From positions 571,001 through 635,000 of the forward strand of contig JAPXFQ010001527.1 in NCBI GenBank assembly GCA_028564705.1: DNA of 64,000 nucleotides. Direction: 5' to 3'. This document shows positions 33,393-45,477 of this stretch, one piece after another (positions within the stretch are counted from its first letter, which is position 1; the number at the start of each line of letters is the position of its first letter). The DNA is from Apricaphanius iberus. Lineage: Eukaryota > Chordata > Actinopteri > Cyprinodontiformes > Aphaniidae. Position numbers and translations under genes: made by a program. Under the pieces are notes generated by a model. It saw only the letters and a list, made by a program, of their open reading frames with translations. It had not been told where the DNA came from and ran no database searches.

Positions 33393-34036
33393 AGCCTAGT
33401 TTCTACTTTGTCGGCAGGTTTTGTACCCAGAAGAGGATACGTTTTTTCAGTTCTCCGTTGCTGTGACTGTGTTGCAAAGAAAATCTCCACCAGGACAGCA
33501 GGGGGTGGGGACTCTTTAATGGTGGGTCTGCCTACCACTGCAGTGTCGCTTGTGTTTAACTAGAGTTTATTTTCTTCAATTTGTGAACGTAATTCCCACT
33601 CAAGGAGCGATGACCAACAGAAGTAAGCTTTGATTAAACTGTAAAGCTTTTTACCAGAAGTGGAGGTCAAAGAATACTGTAAAGACACATGTTAACAACT
33701 ACAGCAGCCTTTTTTTATTGTTTTCTTACACCTCCTCGTGTTCAAAATTGCCAAAAGCAGAGGTTAGATAAATGATCCTTTCAATATAAAGCATGTAGAG
33801 CCCAAACGCTGCATTGACTACTAATTACATCGACTATAGCGCCCTGTTCTGGTGAAACGATCTCTGGCTGTTGTTGAGCTGACCAATCACAGGCAGACGC
33901 TCTCCGTTGATGGATAGTTTGAAAATTGGGCTCTACTCCGTCCGTCGTTGTGTAGGTCACAGAGAGACCTTGCATTGACGGACAATTCCGTTGCGTCAAT
34001 CAGTTTCAACATAAACGGAGAAGTGTAAACGACGCT
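33393..34036. mobile_element. PIF/Harbinger-like MITE, copy 1
   Basis: Flanked by TTA on both sides (33390-33392 and 34037-34039), the 3-bp duplication typical of PIF/Harbinger. Ends AGCCTAGTTTCTAC and (on -) AGCGTCGTTTACAC are imperfect inverted repeats. The 644-bp body matches the sequence at about 61640-62187 over most of its length, including ACCAGGACAGCAGGGGGTG and CTTTCAATATAAAGCA, in the same orientation. Confidence 0.75.
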
Positions 34037-34039
34037 TTA

Positions 34040-37000
34040 CTGATCAACTACTCAATCAACTCACCTACCTACCAATTAACCAACCGACCAACCAACCAAC
34101 CCAAAACTACTATCCATTCCCTTTTTTCACAACCAGAACATGAGTTTCATGGCTTGTTAGTTGGATCTGTAAATATCTTGTTTCTCCACTTCTTTGTTTG
34201 TCCTCCTGAACATTCTGGATGCAAACCAGATGAAAACAGAAAACACTGGATGGGCGAGTAATTATTAGACATCAGAAAGCCAGGTACGTGACGGCTTCAC
34301 AACACGGAGGGGCTTTTCTTTCTGGGTGGAGTTTGTCTCTTTGAGCTCTCCGTCCGTCTTTGTGAGTTGAACGTCTCTGTCTCACTGCCTGCAGACTCCA
34401 TCAGGCCTGTTTAATAGGATGCACATGTGAACTAATCTGAACCTTCCACAGAAGAAGACTTCCTCTGTCATATGAAGCCTACCAGCTCGTCTGGACTTCA
34501 GTCTTGTTTTTTCCCATTGAAGAAAATGTAAGTTTAATAACATTTACTACACAAGGAGCACAACTTTTCCCGTGTTTAATCCTTTACTATCCCTTAGAAT
34601 GAGAGTCGATTCAAGTCTTCAAATGGAATATTCAAAGATTTTTGGTGGAAATCTGTCAATGTTTGCTTTAACTTTGGCTGCGACCGACCAGAGGAAACAA
34701 TCTCTACACAAACACACAGAACAGGAAGCTGCCTGTTGGTGGGTGTGTGAATGGTTTCCAGAACAGCTCCCATTAACACCATCAGAGACCTCAAACACGC
34801 CAGCTGGTAAAAATATCCCTGTAACAAGCAAGACCCAGGTGGGGTCAGCCCACATGGGGACGTTTTTTGGGTCCGCAGCTTCGAGAATCCTAACCAGACG
34901 GAGAACGTTCATTCTTCTAGAAGTGACGCTTCTCTGTCCCTGATGAAGACATTGTTGCACCTCTGCAGGACTGACTGTCTTTAATCCGTTTCCTTCCGCC
35001 GCTTGGCTCAGTTGAACTGGGAGAACTGGTTCACGCACACTGGAAGCATCAGACGGGGTCAGACAGGGCCAAGCGCCGGCTTCCTGCACCCCCCCCCCCC
35101 CCTTCCCAATTCCTCAGCCGGCTGGAGTGTGTTGGTTTACATCCACCTCTGAGGAGGATGGCTTCTCTGTTATTGTCAGGACTCCTCCTACGTTGAGGGT
35201 TGGAACCAAACTTTAGGTTCAATTTTTATCCTACTGTATAAACCCCTGCATCAGAACAAGAGGAAGGTGAAAAATATTTAGTAAAACATGACAGCAACAG
35301 TAAAAAAAAGGAGGAATTAGTCAGAAAATTGTACAAACAACAAGCAAAAAACAAGAGATTTGCTGGTCAAAACTTCACCGACTCGGGTTAAAAACCTTGT
35401 AGCCCCAGAAGGAAACAGGCCGGTGAGAGAAAGATGGACGGACAGATTCTCCTAGAACCAGAACCTCTAGTCCTAGGAGGTTCTGCTTGGTCTGCCAGGT
35501 TTCTCCAGAGAGCTTCTGGACTGCTGCAATAAATCCAAATTTTGCCTGTGTCAGTATATGAATGTCGTATATGTCGGTTTTGTTTTGGTTTGGTTTTGGC
35601 TCATGTCCCTTGAAAGATGCACTCCGTAACTTTTACGTCTTAAAAAACGAGTGTTTTCAAGACATTTCAGTGGCACACCCGCATTTATAATGCCTATTTT
35701 CTGAGCTGTTACTGAGTGGGAGCGTCGGTCTGCTGAAAACCGCACTCGTTGGTCACCTCCCGGATGTACTTGGTTTTTTCTTTATGGCAGTACCCTAGAA
35801 ACTACCAAACAGACTGAGGACTGAGACTTGAACCGTGGTAGATCCACCAAAAAAAACTGAAGAAGAAGCGATCATTCAAATAAATAAAAAAAAGAAATTA
35901 TAAAGGAAGAGCAATTTCACAGCAGAAGAAGGTGTTAAGGAAAGTAGCAGCAAGCAGAGCCGCGGAGCTGGACGCTGAGCTGTTCCTCCTGCTACTTCAG
36001 GGAGCAGCAAGACACAAGATGACACAGGTCAGACAACACTCCCTTCTCTTCACTGCTGTCAAAGATCTTTTCTAACTGAGCTACTTCCCCAAGTAGAATT
36101 AGCTTCTAAAATCCCGTGTTACAGCTTTTCAGTTTTGTGTGATCAGCCGCTGCGAATGAGGTATTAAGCGAGACAACAGGATGCACTAAGAATGCTGAAC
36201 TAGCCGTGTTGTTACTGTACGCAATTCATGCTTTTTCAAGAGTTATTTGGGCATGATGATGTGATACAGTGCCTTCAAAACTGTTTGAAGGTTTACCAAC
36301 CGACACGCCGTTTTATTGATGTTTAGTTGTTTTGGCTGGTGAGCTTGTAAAAACTTCAGTACACTTCCTCAGATGTGCTCCGTAGAGAGGGCGATAGAGA
36401 ACAAATAGCTGCAAAGTTACGGGGTGTGTTTTTAAGATGTTGATGCTGTTATCCAGTCTGTAACAAGAAAGGAACAGGATGTTTGAGGATCTTTGCAATC
36501 TTGCGACTCTTTTTAAGAAAAACGACTAGCGACAAATCGACTTTTTACTGTGTTATTGGAGACTTTGGGAGACAATGACATGAAGCATGAAGCTAGAGAC
36601 AGCAGATAGTTACTCCACTGAGTCCAGAATGTTAATAAATTGTAGACGCTGGTTGATCCTACACACGCTTAGATTTAAATGCAAACACTTATCTAAAATA
36701 AACTATCGCAAACTACATAAATCCCAGATTTCATTCACATTGCATTAAATATTGATGTGAGGGAAAGAGCTGGTCGAAGAGGAAGAGAAACCACAGGCGC
36801 ATATAAAGAAAAGAAACTTGGTGCGTTAGTTATCATCCATTTATCGTTATGGAAATAAAACTAACGCGATAATGATTGGAGGTCATATCGTCCAGCCATA
36901 TTCTGCTCCTAGCAGCGGATTTTCTGCATGTGTCCATGTTGGATCAGGACCCTGACCTCACAGAGTTCATGTTTGTGTCGAAGGTTCCTGCTGCTGATCC

Positions 37001-37680
37001 GAACCAGGCCCCGTCTGTCCCCGGGCCGAGGTGATGATGCTGGATGGTATCTGGTGTCAGGTGATATTTCTGATGTGGTTTCTGCTCTGTGACCTCACCA
37101 CCGTCCAACACTGGCTCTTTTGTCTGCAGCTGGAGGTAAAATGAGCCCTTCTGTCATCGAGGCCTTAAAGAGGCTTTTAAACGGATCCAGAACCGGCTCA
37201 TATTGACCCATCAGTCACACCGAGCAGTTTCACTGCAGCTCATGGTGAACATATCGTGTCTCTGACTGATCTTTAACCTCAAAACGTACGGTGTTTTTGG
37301 TTTAATCCCTGTATTTGTGCTTCCTTGTGTGTGTACAGCACTTGGTTTCCGTTATCACCGTTTTTAAATGTGCCTTACAAATTAATAAATGATGGTGATG
37401 ATGATGAAAACCCGTCGAACTGAAACTCTTTTCTGCTTAGAAACCTGCACTGTAGAAAGAGAGAAAACAAGAAGGCCTGGGGGAACATTATTATCCCTCA
37501 TCATGTTTCAGATCATTGTTCTGCTGGAATACCCAACTGTTTCCAACTTTAACCGTCTATTGCAGAAAAAACAGATATCATAAACTTTGCACATCAACGC
37601 TTGCACTGTTCTCAAGAAATGGCCACCTAAAGGCACAACACTGACATTACAGCTATCGCTGGCCTTTGCATATCACCAGC
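34040..37680. other. intergenic sequence, nothing certain recognised
   Basis: No ORF with homology. C13 tract at 35090-35103 and (ATG)n-like GATGGTGATGATGATG at 37390-37406. Conserved non-coding elements controlling sox11 could lie here but cannot be identified without comparison to other fish. Confidence 0.35.
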
Positions 37681-37689
37681 TGCAGTTTA

Positions 37690-39065
37690 TGAAAACTGAT
37701 TGAAACAGGATGTATATAGTTGTAAATATTTACCCCACAGCTAAATATTTAGGCAATATACAAATTAATTTGTCGATAAAATTAAAAAAGCTGGGTCTTG
37801 CAAACCCCTGAATAAATCCACCAGTTAACACGGGTATTGCTGGTATAAAATAAAAAAAATATATTTGCAAAGTATGTAGGTCCGATTTAAATGTTTAGTT
37901 CAAAGCTAAGTTTAACCTAGCCCATTTAGTGTAATAGCTAAATATTTATTTTCAGATTAAATATTTAGTTTGTACAGTTAATTTTTAGCTAGCAAGCTAA
38001 ATATTTAAGAATTAAGCTAAACTGGCTCGCTAATTAGTTAGCAAGTTAAACCCACTGGCAAAATATTGCTCTAAAGTAAATTAATTCAGAGCTAAATATT
38101 AAGCTAAACTGGCCATCTTAATATTTAGATTGTAGACTAAATATTGAGTCAACAAGCCAGATATTCAGTTTGAAGCTCAATATTTGGCAATTAAGTTAAA
38201 CTTGCTAGTTAAATATTTAGTTAGCAAGCTAAACAGGGTAGCTAATTATATAGCTTCGCAGTGAACATTTAACTCAGAGCTAAATATTTAGCTGATATAC
38301 AAATGCCTTTGCCGATATACCGAAGCGGACCGGCAGAATTAAAGCTAGCTTTTGTCAAACCTCTGAATAAATCCATCGATAAACATCTATACTGCTGTTA
38401 AAAAAAAAGTACATATGCATAATAGACTAATATTTAGATCTGAGTTAAACATATGGCAAGCCCATTAATTTTGATAGCTAAATATTTAGCCTCACTCTAC
38501 ATATTAAGCTAATTAATTAAGTTAAATTGGCTAGCCAAGTATTTAAATTATACCTGAATATTAAGCTACAAAGCTAAACTGGCAAGCTAAATAGTTAATT
38601 TGAAGTTAGATATACAGTAAACTAAACTTGCTAGCTAAATAATTTGTTAGCAAGCTAAACTGGTAAGCTGATTATGTAGTAAACACAGAGCTAGATATTT
38701 CAGTAATACATACTCCCTTGCCGTTAAGCAAAAGTGACATTAATATAAGAGCTGGGTTCTGTGAACCTCTAAATAAATCGATCACTCAACATCTGCATAA
38801 CCATTGAAACAGCTAATCCTTTGTTTTAAGCTGAAATGTTGGACGTTTTGGGAGGAAACTAAACAATGATAAGGTGGTTTAATTCAGTCTCATCCGTTGT
38901 TTTATAAAGCTTAGCAAGACCCAGCTTTTTTTTTTGGTAGTCCACGTTCCCTTATCGGCAAGTAAATTAGCATGTTAGCTAATTTAGCGCTGAGCTATAT
39001 ATTTAGTTCGAAGCTTAATTTTTAGCTAGCCAGTTCAGCTTCATTGCTAAATACCTGGCTAAAAA
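37690..39065. repeat. palindrome-rich higher-order repeat (TAAATATTTAG)
   Basis: The motif GCTAAATATTTAG and variants recurs dozens of times, often joined to GCTAGCAAGCTAAAC. A second landmark, AAAGCTGGGTCTTGCAAACC with AATAAATCCA, recurs at 37786, 38341 and 38748 in direct order, and once inverted near 38920-38962. The unit is therefore about 400-550 bp in three direct copies plus one inverted part copy. No ORFs. Confidence 0.75.
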
Positions 39066-39790
39066 AAAACCCCACAAATTGTTGCGGTTAACTTTTGAAT
39101 GTGTTACTTTACAAACGGCACCCCATGGCCATCTGGCGTCATAAAAACTTTTCGCAAACACTGCCTGTTGTTAACAACAGAGCTTATAAATGGAGACATC
39201 TGTTTGCTGGTCCTCGTTTAGCACTCTCCCAGACCCTCGATGTTGAGCTAAAAGAGACGACTACAAACTAAACTGACCAACAAAGCTAAAACAGCCACAC
39301 ATCGGAGTGGCTTGCCTCCTCTTCCTCTGGTAGAGGTCGGGTTGAGTCACCAAATCCCTCCCGATAATCAGCCACAGTTGTGAAAACAAGCTGACATCAC
39401 AGCCGTGACCCCTGAAACTCTTCAGACAGCAGCTCTGGCTGCAGCTACATGTCCGTTCGTTTAGCTGGAAGTACACAGGGCATGATGGTACGAGCTGGGC
39501 AACTGGAGATGAAGCCCAGAGCACGAGATGAAGTACGAGAGAAAACAAAAACCAAGAAAGAACAGCAAGCCGCGAAAGGCAGTGCTTCGTAAAAGTCAGA
39601 GTCCGTCTGGATAAACATCTGAATCACGTTGTCGTTAAAGCGGCTCCGGTTGTTTCCAGTTTGGTTCCACTCAGGTTGGGGAGGAAAGTGAAAAATGTCC
39701 AGATTTGTCCTCAGGCAGGAGGACGGACGACCCAGCTGGATGATTTCAGCAGTTGGTCGAAAATGTCAGAATTCACAGATTTTCAAGAAT
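39066..39790. other. intergenic sequence, nothing recognised
   Basis: Mixed composition. Overlapping short open frames on the - strand (39261-39627) have no domain similarity. Confidence 0.35.
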
Positions 39791-39819
39791 AAAAAAAAAT
39801 CAGAGAAAACTATCAATAA

Positions 39820-40262
39820 TAATGGATGAATGAATGGAAGAGTGGATTTATGGATAAATGCATGACTGGATGGACAGATGAGTGGATGAATGAATGAAAG
39901 TGAGGAAGACTGGATGGATGGATGAATGGACAAATACACAGACGGATGAATAAAATGAATGAATGATGGGACAGACTGATGGGTAGACGAGTGGATAAGA
40001 ACCTGAATGAATGAAAGGACCGATCTACAGACAAACGCATGGATGGACGATGGGCAGATGAGTTGATGAAAGAAAGAATTAATGGATGAATGAACAAAAG
40101 GATGGAAGGATGAACGGAAGCAAGGAAGGCTGGATGGATGAATAAATTAAATTACGGATCTACAAACTGATCAATGGACGGACAGACAGATGAATAGCTA
40201 TAAAAGAACGAATGAATGGACAGACGAGTGGATGGACGAATGAATAGATAAATGGAGAGATG
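39820..40262 (+). repeat. degenerate GATG/GAATG tetranucleotide array
   Basis: Imperfect GGATGAATGAATGG-like units over about 440 bp, heavily mutated, so an old array. The antisense frame 39813-40097 (SFIH-rich) is only a product of the repeat. Confidence 0.8.
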
Positions 40263-41660
40263 GATTCCCCCCGGAATCAGACTTCTGCTTTTTTTGTTCC
40301 TATATGTGAATAAACCGAAGGATCCAGTCAGTCTGAATGTCTGTCCAGAGATCCTGGATTTAGTTCATCACACTGGAAACCAGTTTATGGTCTGAATCCC
40401 TTCTTAGTCCTGTTCCCTCCTACATTCCAGACTTTATCTTATTCTGGTTCTGGCCAGGAAGTCTTCAAGCTTTCAAACATTTTTTGGTTGTTGTTCTACT
40501 TTACATGATTCCTTCTTATTTACCAGACTAGAAATCTCAGCTTTCGGGCGATTTTGCGGGACATCCAAGTCCAGTTTTTATTCAAATACATCTTGAATCA
40601 GCAGGAGGAAATCTGGTTGCAGAGCTTGGAACCCATTTAAAACAAAAAAAAAATTAAAGAGAATATCATTAAAATGGTCATTTGTTTCATGCAAAAGGTA
40701 AAATCCAATTAGGTTAAATTATTTTAATTAAATAACAGGAATTTCATTTTTAAGAAATGATAGGCCAATAGAAATTACGACAGTAATGCCGTAAAACTGT
40801 CCAGCAGTAACAATGGAAAGTTCAGTGGAAGGAAAACCACATTATTAGGGAAACACTTGAAGTGTATCAACATGTCATGAATATATATATAATTAAATGC
40901 ACTTTTAGGAATTGATTTACAAACTTTTAAATGATTGGCGATAAATTTGTTATATTTTTACGTTCTGATCAATACTCAGAAACGCCGATCATCTCGAAGA
41001 GATATTAATGCAAAAAAAAAAAAAAAAAGATATTTCTGCAGTTTTAGCGATAACTTTTAAATCTTGGGTTTTAAAAACAAGTCTGCTGCATTAATACCTG
41101 CAGGAATAATTAATGCACCTGTTTAATAAGTAACCCAATCAACCAATCAGAGCCCAGAAGGAGGAGAGCTGACCTGTTTCAGTTCCAGCTGATTTATTCA
41201 GACATACAGACTTTATGATAAAGGACGAGTTCACATGTTTGTTTGTTTTTTTCCCCACTTTCTCGCTACAAACATACTTAGGATGGCCCCTTTGGGTTCA
41301 TTTAATCATTTTTCTTTCAATATTGCACAAAAAAAAATAATGAGCAACAAAACCAAGGTGTGCTGCTGATGGAAGTGATACAAAAATAATTAAAATAATT
41401 AACAGAAACTCCCCCGTTTCTCCAGAACCAGTCACACAAACTCGCTAAACTTTGCATCTATTTATACACAACATGTACACTCTGACCAGTACTCCCAGTA
41501 ACCACCCCCCCATCCCCTTCCCCATCCGTCTGGACGCCCTTTTAAAAAAACTGCAAGGCATTAAATGAAAACCGGAACAGTTTACAGGAAAACAAGAACC
41601 CAGGAGTGGAACAAGTGCCTGACATTCCCTTTGAATGTACAAAAATATGCCTGAAAATAG
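40263..41660. other. sequence 3' of sox11, possibly part of a long 3' UTR
   Basis: AT-rich, no ORFs with homology, A17 tract at 41013-41029. SOX11 messages in other vertebrates have multi-kilobase 3' UTRs, so part of this may be transcribed on the - strand. The sequence alone cannot show this. Confidence 0.3.
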
Positions 41661-41949
41661 TTTTTATTATTATTCTGGATATCTTTAAAAAGATGAGGTA
41701 TGTTTGGTTATGCAAAAATAGGAAGAAAAGGTTTCCTGTTGCTCAGTTTTGGGTTTTTCCTTCTTAAAGGAGCTGCAAATATGTCCGACATTATAAAACA
41801 CCTGAAGTCCTGCAGCTGGAGGATCCTGGGTCGGACCTGAGAGGCAGAAAACTAAATTCATCACAATAAAAAACCCTGTTAGAGAGATGCTTCCTGTTTG
41901 TTTGAATGTTTGCATGAGTCCGGGTGGAGAGGCGTCCGGTCCCGGTGGG
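41661..41949 (-). other. sox11: sox11 proximal 3' UTR
   Basis: Lies directly downstream of the stop codon on the - strand. TTTATT at 41663-41668 is AATAAA on the - strand and could be a proximal poly(A) signal about 280 bp past the stop. A longer transcript is likely by comparison with other vertebrates. Confidence 0.4.
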
Positions 41950-43047
41950 TCAGTAGGTGAAGACCAGGTCCGAGAAGTTGGCCTCCAGCCAGTCCCCGGC
42001 GATCATCTCGCTCAGCTCCGGGGTGCAATAGTCCGGGAACTCGAAGTGGGAGCCGAGGCTTCCCTCGCTGCTGCAGGAGTCCAGGTCTTTGTCCACCAGG
42101 GACAGGCTGAGGTTGCCGGCCGCGCTGCAGGACGAGGTCCAGGGGTCGTCCAGGAAGCCCAGCGCCAGGTCCGCCCTCTCCGCGGGGAGCTCGTCCAGGT
42201 CCTCCCCGCAGCAGGAGGACGTGGAGCCGGAGCGGGAGGAGGCGCCGCCCTGCCGGGTGATGTTCTTGAAGCTGTAGAAGAGCCGCCCGGAGGAGGACGA
42301 CTCCAGCTGCGGGGAGGACGGGACCTTATTGAGGCTGAACCGGGACGATTCCTCCTCCTCTTCCTCCACCTTCAACTCTTCCTCGGAGTCTTCATCGTCC
42401 TCATCATCATCCTCCTCCTCCTCGTCGTCGGTAAACTCCCGTTTGACGCGCTTGAAGCTGGTGCTCACCATGTACCGGTACCGGTGGTCCTGGCGCTGCG
42501 GCAGCGGCAGGTGGCTGCCCCCGCGGCCGGACACGGCCACCGGTTTCCCGGCCTTCAGTTTGGAGAGTTTCCGAGCGGCTCCGGGGTTTTTACTCGCCGG
42601 TCTCACGCTGCTCTTCTCCGGGGACTGAAGAGACGACTTCCCCGCGGGGAAAACGCCTAACCCCTCAGTCTTGGGCTTCTTCTTGGGCCGGTACTTGTAG
42701 TCAGGGTAGTCGGCCATGTGCTTGAGCCGGAGCCGCTCCGCCTCCCGGATGAACGGGATCTTCTCGGTGTCCTTCAACATCTTCCAGCGCTTCCCGAGCC
42801 GCTTGGAGATCTCCGCGTTGTGCATGTCGGGACTCTGCTCCATGATCTTCCTCCTCTCGATCTTGGACCAGACCATGAAGGCGTTCATGGGCCGCTTTAT
42901 GTGTCCCGACGCCGTTTTGCACCAGTCCGGCTTCAGCGGCACGGCGCTGCAGGCCGACGCCGCCAGCAGCTCACTCTCCTCGGTCTCCGTCGCCTCGCGG
43001 GACTCCTTGGTGCTTCCCGCTCCAGGGTGTTCCCTGTGCTGGACCAT
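41950..43047 (-). CDS. sox11: Sox11, SoxC-group HMG-box transcription factor
   Basis: DNA-binding activator of neuronal differentiation and organogenesis genes. Single-exon ORF of 365 residues. Residues about 49-117 form the HMG box ([18 protein letters not shown], then [16 protein letters not shown]). A conserved DWCKTASG precedes the box and KYRPKKKPK follows it. An acidic run lies at about 207-233. The C-terminal 33 residues, ending [29 protein letters not shown], are the SoxC activation domain; the [18 protein letters not shown] form points to Sox11 rather than Sox4 or Sox12. It is shorter than human SOX11 (441) because the middle low-complexity parts are reduced. The start ATG at 43047 has the family's MVQ N-terminus. 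The a or b copy is undecided. Neighbour kidins220 is convergent. Confidence 0.96.
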   Translation of the reverse strand: MVQHREHPGAGSTKESREATETEESELLAASACSAVPLKPDWCKTASGHIKRPMNAFMVWSKIERRKIMEQSPDMHNAEISKRLGKRWKMLKDTEKIPFIREAERLRLKHMADYPDYKYRPKKKPKTEGLGVFPAGKSSLQSPEKSSVRPASKNPGAARKLSKLKAGKPVAVSGRGGSHLPLPQRQDHRYRYMVSTSFKRVKREFTDDEEEEDDDEDDEDSEEELKVEEEEEESSRFSLNKVPSSPQLESSSSGRLFYSFKNITRQGGASSRSGSTSSCCGEDLDELPAERADLALGFLDDPWTSSCSAAGNLSLSLVDKDLDSCSSEGSLGSHFEFPDYCTPELSEMIAGDWLEANFSDLVFTY

Positions 43048-43380
43048 GGTCCCAGACTGTTCCCGTCAACCACCGCAGACTCTGATAATCCAACAGAAAC
43101 ACTTTGTCTGCTACTTTTCTCTGTTTTCACGTCTTTTTTCCTCCCTTCCAGCCGTGAGGCTCCGCTCAGTCCAGCAGCATCTCTCCGTCTGCTCCAACGC
43201 TCGAACCGGCGTCTAATTAACAGCCGCAATCATGCGCAGAACGCTTCCTACTCCAACCAATCACAACGCTTAGAGGGCCCCGCTTTCCCGCCTCTCGACT
43301 GCTCTCAGCCAATCAGAGCTTAAACTCCGCTACAACGTCTCCTCCCACCGGCGAATGTCCGTTATTTTGATGCGATTCAA
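43048..43380 (-). promoter_or_regulatory. sox11: sox11 5' UTR and promoter
   Basis: GC-rich sequence immediately upstream of the sox11 start on the - strand. Two CCAAT sequences on the + strand (43257-43261 and 43309-43313; NF-Y sites in inverted orientation for the gene) lie 52 bp apart, and an NRF1-like CATGCGCAG is at 43231-43239. The sequence becomes AT-rich past 43380, marking the island edge. The exact start site is unknown. Confidence 0.55.
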
Positions 43381-44435
43381 ATTGATAACTGGACATGTCA
43401 ATATTTAATGAGTTTTTATTGCTGTTCAGGGACAAAAATCGCATAATCAATTTTTATTCAGCCTGTAAGAGTTTACCAACTGTCTGCATGTTCTTGTGGA
43501 CCTCACATGTAGCTATAGCCGGCCCAATTCATTGGACCTACCATAAAAGCTTGGATATCGAATTTTGAGTCTTTTTATTTAAAATGAGAACACTATTACA
43601 TTTTATTTGATGATTAAGGTAAACTACATTGTAAATTGACATTTACCATTGATATTTAAACAAACAGGCCAGTTTATTAAAGTGCAAAGAATAATTTTAA
43701 TTTTAATCATTGTGTTCATTGAGCTCAGTGTGTTCTCTAATAACAGCAAATAATAAGACAGTTCGATTCTGATTATTTATAAGCATAGACTGTAAAAAAG
43801 AATAGCCAGCGCCTCCTCACTCCTCCCTGTTTACCAGAATGACTTTCATGGGGGAATTCATGGCGGATTCACAGACTCAAGGGCATAGGGGCGAGATCTT
43901 CACTGTAGACTCTGCCATCGCGGGGCGTGTATGGGCGTGTAGTTCGGTCGTAATCGCGCCCATTCCGCTCCCGCGTCTTTAGCTCTGATGCTAAACTTGG
44001 CTAGCTAAGCTAAAGGCTAATAGCCCCATGCCTGACTGCTGACGTATCTGCGCTCCTCCGACGGTTTTCCTATTTCTCAAACCTCAAAAGGTAAGAACTA
44101 GTAACTTGAAATAATTATTAAAATGTAGTGTTACTATAATTAAAGTCCAACGAAACAGCCTGTCAATCAAAGTCCGGCCCCCTCATTAATTATGCAAGAT
44201 TTCAAAAAATTATCTTACGAAAACCAGCCTGGTGCCTATTTTTTTGACTAACCCAGCGTTATCTCAGGAGGAATATGTAGCTTAGAATTTTTTTTAAAAA
44301 TGGGCACCAGGCATTAAAGTTGTTTTTAACGTGTCTAAAGTCCAATGCTTTTCAATGGGGGCCTAGCGGCCAAACGGAGGTACTACAGCAATGGAGGAGC
44401 AATGGCGGCCTCCATGGCATGCGGTCACAAAGCAG
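43381..44435. other. sequence upstream of sox11, nothing certain recognised
   Basis: AT-rich to 43790. From 43790 to 44420 GC-richer, with GCTAAACTTGGCTAGCTAAGCTAAAGGC and CAATGCTTTTCAATGGGGGCC patches typical of dispersed fish repeats, but no boundaries can be fixed. No ORF with homology. Confidence 0.35.
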
Positions 44436-44439
44436 AGCA

Positions 44440-45420
44440 GCCAGCGGCCATTGTTTATACGCCGCTGATTCACAACAGATGTAATCTCAAGGCACTTTAC
44501 AAGAAAAGTCATTTCAATAAAATTATACAAACATTCAGATCAGTTGAAAACGTTTTCTATTCAAGGAATCCCAGCAGATTGTTTTGAGTCACAGGGTGCT
44601 TCTCAATCTCAAGGCGCCTCGCCTACCCAGGGCGCCTTGCTTACGAGGACACTGTCCCTCCTTGTAGTAGTAGCATTGTAGCATAGTAACATTACTTCAA
44701 CCATGGAACTGGAAATGTATAACGAGCGTTTTACTTTTCTTAAGTATATATATGTCGGTTAAATCAAATGTGTAAGCAAATTAGTACCTGGTAGCCACCG
44801 AAGCTGCAGCTACTAAGCAACTAACCAACCATATATGACTGCTTTGGATCTAAAAAAAATAAATAAAACAAACATTTTAGATATAAGCCCGATAGTTAAG
44901 ACTTATATTTAAAATGGAAATTTGGCCCCGAAGTAGCTGCTGTCGGCTCCTACAGCGCTGTATTCTGGGAAATTTTTGATCAAGAGAAGGCATCAAGGCA
45001 CCTCTGATGTATCCTTGTTAAATTAGTTAAACGGCTAACAAACGGATGACAGATTCCTCAGTAGAACATGAATAATTGGAACACGCCTTGGAGGTCCCTG
45101 ATGACGTATCTCCCAGGCAACCGGGGCGGGACCAAGGCATCAAGGCGAGGTTCCTGGGCACTGAGAAACACTCGCTGACTGGCAGTCAATAGGTGTTGGA
45201 GTCAATGGGTGTTGGAGTCAATGGGTGTTGCCCCGCTGATCTCCAACCACAGCAATCCCTCATACTGAGCAAGCATGTAGCGACAGTGGAGAGGAAAAAC
45301 TCCCCTTTAACAGGAAGAAACCTCCAGCAGAACCAGGCTCAGTACAAGCGGGCATCTACCATGACCATCTGGGGGTCTGAGAAGACAGAGAAAAGACAGA
45401 AGGAACTGATGTAAGAGTTC
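44440..45420 (-). mobile_element. LINE 3'-UTR copy split by a hAT-like insertion
   Basis: 44440-44585 (CTCAAGGCACTTTACAA, GGAATCCCAGCAGATTG) and 45236-45420 (CAGCAATCCCTCATACTGAG, AACAGGAAGAAACCTCC) match successive parts of the LINE 3' region seen intact at 52590-52860. The inserted piece is the TIR element at 44592-45177. Orientation follows the other two LINE copies: 3' end towards low coordinates on the + strand. Confidence 0.7.
44592..45177. mobile_element. hAT-like MITE inserted in LINE sequence
   Basis: The left end CAGGGTGCTTCTCAATCTCAAGG and right end (on -) CAGCGAGTGTTTCTCAGTGCC are imperfect inverted repeats, followed inward on both sides by CAAGGCG..CTCGCC-type motifs. 586 bp, no transposase. 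Flanking octamers do not form a clean duplication. A short GGTGTTGGAGTCAATG tandem repeat follows at about 45192-45230. Confidence 0.65.
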
Positions 45421-45477
45421 TTTCTACATTAAAGAAAGTAAAAAGTGGATAACAGGACATGGAGGATGTTCGGTCAG

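Noticed and set aside
42329..42628. Serine-rich + strand ORF opposite sox11
   Set aside because: Reverse complement of the acidic GAG/GAC codon run of sox11.
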